DNA from: Desulfonatronospira thiodismutans ASO3-1
GTDB lineage: Bacteria > Desulfobacterota > Desulfovibrionia > Desulfovibrionales > Desulfonatronovibrionaceae
DNA length: 64,000 bases
Assembly: GCF_000174435.1 (NCBI RefSeq)
Contig: NZ_ACJN02000002.1
Location: 62,001 to 126,000 of the forward strand
Reading direction: 5' to 3'
The translations under genes and the position numbers were made by a program. The first letter of the stretch is position 1, and the number at the start of each line of letters is the position of its first letter. Under the pieces are notes generated by a model, which saw nothing but the letters and a program-made list of their open reading frames with translations, ran no database searches and was not told the origin of the DNA. Positions 58,817-64,000 of this stretch are shown here, one piece after another.

Positions 58817-60441
58817 GCCGCTTCAGCCTCCTGCTGCTCCCGGGAGGCCAGGAACTCGATTTCGGGCCATTCCTCCCGGGTACGCTCCAGACGCCATCTG
58901 GTGGCGAAAAGCATGGCCGGGTATCCTTCCACGTCCTGGACCAGGGAATTGAAATATCTTTTTCTGAACTTTTCCAGGGCCTTTTTATCCCGGGCCCAAA
59001 TCCAGCGCACAGTGGAATAGTCCAGAGGCTCGTAGGCTGCATCCACCCCGTACTCGGCCTTGAGCCTGGCCGCGGTGACATCGAACTGCAAAGAACCAAT
59101 GGCCCCCAGGATGTAATCATTACCGCCAACAGGCCTGAAAAGCTGGATGGCTCCTTCCTCGGTAAGCTGCACCAGACCCTTTTCCAGCTGCTTGGACTTG
59201 ATGGGGTTTTTCAGAAACACCCGTTGAAAAAACTCCGGCGCAAAATTGGGAATGCCCAGAAACTGCAGTTCTTCCTTACTGCTCAGGGTATCGCCTATCT
59301 TTAGTATCCCGTGGTTGTGCACCCCGATAATATCCCCGGGCCAGGCCTCTTCCACCCCGGCCCGGTCCTGGGCCATGAAGATTATGGCGTTGGAGAGCTG
59401 GATATCCTTGCCTATGCGGTGATGGCGCACCTTCATGCCCCTTTGGAACCGCCCGGAACAGATGCGCATAAACGCGATGCGGTCCCGGTGGGCCGGGTCC
59501 ATATTGGCCTGGATCTTGAAAACAAATCCTGAAAACTCCTGCTCCAGGGGGGAAACCTCCCTGGTACTGGCTGGCCTGGGCCTGGGGGGCGGGGCTTCCT
59601 TGACAAAGGTCTCCAGCAGCTCACGCACTCCGAAATTGTTTACCGCACTGCCGAAAAAAACCGGGGTCTGCCTGCCCTCCAGATAAGCATCCCGGTCAAA
59701 GGGATAGCCCGCACCATGAATAAGCTCCAGGTCCTGGCGTAGAGACTCTGCAGCGGCAGAGCCGATGAGCTCATCCAGTTTACTGTCATCCAGGTCTTTG
59801 ATCACCGCCCTTTCTTCTGGACGTCTGCCCTTGTCATCAGGCGGGGTGAAAAAGCGTATTTCCTGGTTGACCAGGTCATAGACTCCCTGAAAAAGCTTGC
59901 CCATGCCTATGGGCCAGGTCAGGGGCGAGGCCTGGATGCCCAGGGTGTTTTCGATTTCGTCCAGCAGCTCAAAAGGATCCCGGCCGTCCCGGTCCAGCTT
60001 GTTGACAAAGGTCATGATGGGTGTGGAGCGCATGCGGCAGACATCCATGAGCTTTCTGGTCTGCTCCTCCACGCCCTTGACCGAGTCAATGACCATGAGG
60101 GCCGAATCCACGGCAGTGAGCACCCGGTAAGTATCCTCGGAAAAATCCTGGTGGCCCGGGGTGTCCAGAAGATTTATCTCGCAGTCCTGGTAAAGAAACT
60201 TCATCACTGATGAAGCAACTGATATGCCGCGCTTCTGCTCTACTTCCATCCAGTCGGAGCGGGCGTGGCGCTGGGCCTTTTTGGCCTTGATGCTCCCGGC
60301 CATCTGGATGGCCCCTCCGAAGAGCAGCAGCTTCTCGGTGAGGGTGGTCTTGCCCGCATCCGGGTGACTGATGATGCCGAAGGTCCGTCTCTTCCGGACC
60401 TCCTGAGCTAACTGGGATTCTGATGGTGTTGTCTGACTCAT
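58813..60441 (-). CDS. prfC: peptide chain release factor 3
   Basis: GTPase that recycles RF1/RF2 after peptide release. The 542 residues starting at the ATG at 60441 contain [21 protein letters not shown] (G1), [10 protein letters not shown]-like switch ([13 protein letters not shown]), [14 protein letters not shown] (G3) and [11 protein letters not shown] (G4), then the RF3 domains to the end. The frame upstream of 60441 runs through a palindromic repeat and is not part of the protein. No clear ribosome site is seen. Confidence 0.95.
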   Translation of the reverse strand: MSQTTPSESQLAQEVRKRRTFGIISHPDAGKTTLTEKLLLFGGAIQMAGSIKAKKAQRHARSDWMEVEQKRGISVASSVMKFLYQDCEINLLDTPGHQDFSEDTYRVLTAVDSALMVIDSVKGVEEQTRKLMDVCRMRSTPIMTFVNKLDRDGRDPFELLDEIENTLGIQASPLTWPIGMGKLFQGVYDLVNQEIRFFTPPDDKGRRPEERAVIKDLDDSKLDELIGSAAAESLRQDLELIHGAGYPFDRDAYLEGRQTPVFFGSAVNNFGVRELLETFVKEAPPPRPRPASTREVSPLEQEFSGFVFKIQANMDPAHRDRIAFMRICSGRFQRGMKVRHHRIGKDIQLSNAIIFMAQDRAGVEEAWPGDIIGVHNHGILKIGDTLSSKEELQFLGIPNFAPEFFQRVFLKNPIKSKQLEKGLVQLTEEGAIQLFRPVGGNDYILGAIGSLQFDVTAARLKAEYGVDAAYEPLDYSTVRWIWARDKKALEKFRKRYFNSLVQDVEGYPAMLFATRWRLERTREEWPEIEFLASREQQEAEAA

Positions 60442-60508
60442 GGTATATGGTGATTGTTTGTGGTTTTGTAACTGTTCAGCACATTTTGTGTGTACTCTTG
60501 TTCTGGCC

Positions 60509-60622
60509 ATCGGTGTCGGGGTCGGTATCGGTATCGGGGTCGATAGAAAACCGAAAGCCAAAGTTGCGTGGGGCCTTCCCCAACAGCTTCGATACCGATC
60601 CCGATTCCGATACCGACCCCGA
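60509..60622. repeat. inverted repeat of GGTATCGG units
   Basis: Left arm TGTCGGGGTCGGTATCGG and a right arm ending CCGATACCGACCCCGACA are complementary with few mismatches over about 30 bases. Both arms are made of (GGTATC/GGGGTC) hexamer-like units. It lies directly before prfC. Confidence 0.7.
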
Positions 60623-60796
60623 CAGAACCAGTTATCATGGTGAACATTTACGTGGTTTCTTGCACAGAAAAAATAGAGTCTTGTGCCTGGAAAACCTGAA
60701 AAGATAAAGATAATAAAGGAAAGCGTCAAGCTGGATGTTGTTTGGTCAGTCTGTCAAGGTAAAAACGAAGTAAACTCGTCATAAGGAAGGGAGCTC

Positions 60797-60840
60797 ATAC
60801 AACCACCCCCGGCCCCTCCTTGGCTAAGGAGGGGAGTTTA
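60797..60840 (+). repeat. single CCCCTCCTT/AAGGAGGGG unit
   Basis: CCACCCCCGGCCCCTCCTT, a short loop and AAGGAGGGGAG. It matches the first unit of the tandem array at 55906. Confidence 0.7.
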
Positions 60841-60866
60841 CTCCGTGCCCGTAATCCCATACTGAT

Positions 60867-61042
60867 TGTAACCATTCAGGGGGCAGATACCGGCCAGGGG
60901 GACAGTCCCCGCGACACTTTCACTGCACAACTGAAAAGTACAGACGCGAAGTTTTGTGAAGCATCATAATCATCACTTAGCGGGGACAGTCCCCTGGCCT
61001 TGTGCCATCAGCCAACACCGAGGTCCCCCTGAATGGTTACAC
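60867..61042. repeat. MITE-like element with exact terminal inverted repeats
   Basis: Terminal arms GTAACCATTCAGGGGG (60867-60882) and CCCCCTGAATGGTTAC (61027-61042) are exact inverted repeats. Inner arms GGCCAGGGGGACAGTCCCCGC and its near complement lie inside. It has no ORF. The GGGGACAGTCCCC core resembles the inner arms at 24988 and 25040. Confidence 0.75.
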
Positions 61043-61107
61043 TGATTCATATCCCTGCAAGATATCATCCATAAAAAAATATATATAACCAGTTCATTTG
61101 CAGATAA

Positions 61108-63876
61108 TTATCCCCTGCCCGGGACACTCCTGCTTCTGAAAAAGGCTTTCTCCAGCTCCACCGCCACGAACACGGCCAGGCCGAAGGCCAGGATCCTGGC
61201 CCAGGCATCCAGGCCCAGGGGCTCGGTCTGGAAAAGAAACTGCATAAACGGCAGGTAGGTGAAACTAAACTGCAAAACCGCCAGGACAGCGATGGAAACG
61301 AGAACCGGCCGGCTGCCCAGAATACCCTTGAGATTCCAGGAGGGTTCCTCAATGAACCGGCTGTTTATCAGGTAAAACACCTGTCCCATGACCAGGGTAT
61401 TGATGGCCGCTGTGGAGGCCAGACTCTGGGAAGCACCATGGGACAGTATGAGCAGGTAATGCCCCAGGGCCCCCACCACAAGCAGAAGGGACACAAAACT
61501 GATGCGCCACAAAAGAAATCCCGACACCAGGGATTCATCCACAGGCCTGGGAGGGCGCTGCATGACATTTTTTTCCGGCGGTTCAAAGGCCAGGGCCAGG
61601 GCCAGGGTGACTGCGGTGACCATGTTTATCCACAGGATCTGGGGCGGGGTGATGGGCAGGGAAAAATGCCCTGCCTCGTCCATAAGTCCGATGCCCAGCA
61701 GAATGGAGGCCATGACCACCAGGGCCTGACCGCCGTTGGTGGGCAGAATGAACAGGATGGCCTTCTTGAGGTTGTCGTAAACCGTGCGCCCCTCTTCCAC
61801 GGCGTTGGCGATGGAGGCGAAATTGTCATCGGTGAGCACCATGTCCGAGGCCTCTTTGGCTGCCTCGGTCCCGGTAACCCCCATGGCCACTCCCACGTCT
61901 GCACGCTTCAGGGCCGGTGAGTCGTTGACCCCGTCCCCGGTCATGGCCACTATGTGTCCGCCTTCCTGCAGGGCCCGCACCAGCCTGAGCTTGTGTTCCG
62001 GACTGGTTCGGGCATATATGTCCACATCCAGAGAAACCTCCACCAGATCATGATCGCTTATCTTTTCCAGGTCCTGCCCGGTAAGGGCCTTTCTGCCCCG
62101 GCCCATGCCCAGCTTCTCTCCGATGGCCGAGGCTGTCAGGGCATGGTCCCCGGTGATCATTTTGACCTGGATGCCCGCCCCGGCGTCCCCGGGATCAGAC
62201 TCGCGGCCCTTGAGCCTGGCTGCGGCCTCTATGGCCTCCTCCCGGGGTGGATCCATGATCCCGAACAGGGACAGCATGGTAAAGCCCTGCTGGATATCCT
62301 CATCCTCTATGGCCGTCTTCCCTGCAGGGGCCTTTTTCACGGCCACCGCCAGAAGCCTCTGGCCCATGGAGGCCATGTGATTGCCCTGCTCAACCCAGAA
62401 ATCAGGATCAAGGGGGGCAGCGTCCTGCAGTGCCCCCTGGCTGCTGCACTTTTCCACGACCTTTTCCGGAGCCCCCTTGAGGATAAAAACACTGTCCCCG
62501 GATTCATAGTGGTGCAGTGTAACCATGAATTTTTCTTCGGAGCTGAAGGGCAGGATATCCTTTCTGGGATTAACCCTGTTTTCCTGGTCCTGGTCCAGTC
62601 CGGCCTTGAGAGAGGCTGTTAGAAGGGCGCCTTCCGTGGGTGCTCCCTCCAGCTTTGGCTGGCCGTTTTTTTCCTGGAAGCGGGCCTCGTTGCAAAGAAG
62701 CACTGACCGCAAAGCCTGCATCAGTACCGGGTGTTCCCCTGGATGGACTTCTTTGTCCCCAAGCCTGAACCCGCCTTCCGGGGCATAACCCACCCCGGCA
62801 ACCCAGAACAGCTCATCCGCTGTTTGAATATTCTGCACGGTCATTTCATTTCTGGTCAGGGTACCGGTCTTGTCCGAGCAGATGACGGTCACCGAGCCCA
62901 GGGTCTCCACGGCGGGCAGGCGCCTTATGATGGCGTTTCGCCGGGCCATTTTCTGCACCCCGATGGCCAGGGTAATGGTCATGATGGCGGGCAGGCCCTC
63001 GGGAATGGCGGCCACAGCCAGGCCCACTGCGGCCAGAAACATATCCGCCGGTGCATATCCGCGCAAAAAAACCCCGAACATAAAGGCAGCTACTGCAAGG
63101 AGCAAGATGGCCACAGTGAGATGGCGGGCGAAAACGTTCATCTTGCGGATAAGCGGGGTGGCGATGCTTTCGGTCTCGGTGAGAAGTTCGCTTATGCGGC
63201 CCAGTTCCGTGTCGAGGCCTGTTGCGGCCACCAACCCGGTCCCTTGACCGTAAACCACCATAGTCCCGGAAAAAGCCATGCTTTTTCTGTCCCCCAGGGC
63301 CGCCCCGGACTCCACCTCATTGCCGGCCTTGCTCACGGGCATGGACTCCCCTGTAAGAGCGGCCTCTTCTATGCGCAGGCTTTTGCATTCAGTTATTCTC
63401 AGGTCAGCCGGTACTCGGTCCCCCGGCTTTAAATAAACCACGTCCCCGGGCACCAGGTCTTTGGCCTCAATCCTGATCCTTTGCCCGCCCCGAAGGACCA
63501 GTGCTTCCGGGGCCAGCATGGTCTTCAGGCTTTCCAGGGATTTTTCCGCCTTGCCCTCCTGGATAAAGCCTATCAGGGCATTGATCACGCATACCCCCAG
63601 GATGACCAGGGAGTCTATCCATTCCTGCAACAGGGCGGTGATCACCACCGCCGCCAAAAGGACATATATAAGCAGGTTGTGAAACTGCAGCAGAAATCGA
63701 AGAACCGGCCCTCTTTTCTTTTCAGTGGCCAGCATATTGGGGCCGAATGTCTCCAGCCTCTTGCCGGCTTCCTCAGGGTCCAGGCCCTCCGGTGAAGACT
63801 TCAAGGTCTGGAAGCACTTTTCCACCGGTTCCGCGTGCCAGGGGGTTTTATTCTGGATATCTTTCTTTTCAAGCAT
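61108..63876 (-). CDS. P-type cation-transporting ATPase
   Basis: Membrane ion pump of 922 residues in the Ca2+/Na+-like P2 group: cation_ATPase_N segment (WHAEPVEKCFQTLKSSPEGL), TGES, AAIPEGLPA in M4, ICSDKTGTLTRNEM with the phosphorylated Asp, KGAPEKV and TGDGVNDSPALKRADVGVAMG. M4 keeps the Glu, but M5 has TNGGQ where SERCA has Glu, and M6 reads WINMVTAVT where SERCA has an Asp. So Ca2+ selectivity is doubtful. ATG at 63876 is chosen; a TTG 15 bases upstream has a better ribosome site (CCAGGA). Confidence 0.9.
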   Translation of the reverse strand: MLEKKDIQNKTPWHAEPVEKCFQTLKSSPEGLDPEEAGKRLETFGPNMLATEKKRGPVLRFLLQFHNLLIYVLLAAVVITALLQEWIDSLVILGVCVINALIGFIQEGKAEKSLESLKTMLAPEALVLRGGQRIRIEAKDLVPGDVVYLKPGDRVPADLRITECKSLRIEEAALTGESMPVSKAGNEVESGAALGDRKSMAFSGTMVVYGQGTGLVAATGLDTELGRISELLTETESIATPLIRKMNVFARHLTVAILLLAVAAFMFGVFLRGYAPADMFLAAVGLAVAAIPEGLPAIMTITLAIGVQKMARRNAIIRRLPAVETLGSVTVICSDKTGTLTRNEMTVQNIQTADELFWVAGVGYAPEGGFRLGDKEVHPGEHPVLMQALRSVLLCNEARFQEKNGQPKLEGAPTEGALLTASLKAGLDQDQENRVNPRKDILPFSSEEKFMVTLHHYESGDSVFILKGAPEKVVEKCSSQGALQDAAPLDPDFWVEQGNHMASMGQRLLAVAVKKAPAGKTAIEDEDIQQGFTMLSLFGIMDPPREEAIEAAARLKGRESDPGDAGAGIQVKMITGDHALTASAIGEKLGMGRGRKALTGQDLEKISDHDLVEVSLDVDIYARTSPEHKLRLVRALQEGGHIVAMTGDGVNDSPALKRADVGVAMGVTGTEAAKEASDMVLTDDNFASIANAVEEGRTVYDNLKKAILFILPTNGGQALVVMASILLGIGLMDEAGHFSLPITPPQILWINMVTAVTLALALAFEPPEKNVMQRPPRPVDESLVSGFLLWRISFVSLLLVVGALGHYLLILSHGASQSLASTAAINTLVMGQVFYLINSRFIEEPSWNLKGILGSRPVLVSIAVLAVLQFSFTYLPFMQFLFQTEPLGLDAWARILAFGLAVFVAVELEKAFFRSRSVPGRG

Positions 63877-64000
63877 AAGCAGATAATACAAGATGATCCT
63901 GGCAAAGTAAATGAGTTGTCATTTTTTTTTGCGCAGATCAGGCTTGCATACCTGACCTGTTTGCAGCTAAACAAAGCCAACAGGTCAAATACAAATCTCA

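Noticed and set aside
60442-60729. N-terminal extension of release factor 3
   Set aside because: The extra codons cross an inverted repeat and give [10 protein letters not shown]-type sequence; RF3 homology starts at the ATG at 60441.

Overview
The window looks like a chromosomal segment of a Gram-negative, mid-GC bacterium, probably a sulfur-cycling deltaproteobacterium of the Desulfovibrionales type, perhaps a haloalkaliphile. The reasons are an outer-membrane TolC protein, very acidic predicted extracellular proteins, a UDP-sulfoquinovose synthase, several sulfotransferases and many deltaproteobacterial-looking structured repeats. The species assignment is inference; no rRNA is present.

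Region 1 (1-17.8 kb, minus strand) holds large modular surface or secreted proteins without Sec signal peptides: a CAP/BspA-repeat protein, an ELWxxDGT-repeat protein, a cadherin/PPC/CARDB protein split by a frameshift from a Pmp-like beta-helix, and a protein with one isolated GGxGxNTL-type motif. All share copies of one ~90-residue module (WYQLWTG ... GGGWV ... AGHNTLYVQ) that I do not recognise as a named family. Broken pieces of the same family lie between the intact genes, so the locus appears to expand and decay.

Region 2 (18-42 kb) is a divergent glycan locus. The minus-strand operon makes a CDP-6-deoxyhexose (cytidylyltransferase, 4,6-dehydratase, C-methyltransferase, FkbM methyltransferase, reductase, CmcI-like and TylF-like methyltransferases). 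The plus-strand genes encode UDP-sulfoquinovose synthase, an ABC-exporter-like protein with a ruined ATPase domain, glycosyltransferases, an epimerase, four sulfotransferases, a GalU-like nucleotidyltransferase and a WecA/MraY-like initiating transferase. Together they suggest a sulfonated, sulfated and methylated surface glycan.

Region 3 (42-47.6 kb) carries toxin-antitoxin modules (UPF0175/DUF3368, HipBA, an orphan HicB-like RHH protein) embedded in several families of hairpin repeats, one of which shows compensatory changes between copies.

Region 4 (47.6-56.9 kb) is a type I secretion locus: two different PrtD-like ABC transporters, HlyD-type adaptor, TolC-type outer membrane protein, a DUF6941-like protein and a four-helix-bundle protein. 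Several of its junctions are filled with arrays of octamers such as TATGGGAG. These transporters are the natural candidates to export the region 1 proteins, whose C termini end in an acidic residue followed by mostly hydrophobic residues.

Region 5 (57-64 kb) is mostly housekeeping: tRNA-Pro, MntA/HepT, inositol monophosphatase, release factor 3 and a P-type cation ATPase, with palindromic repeats in the gaps.
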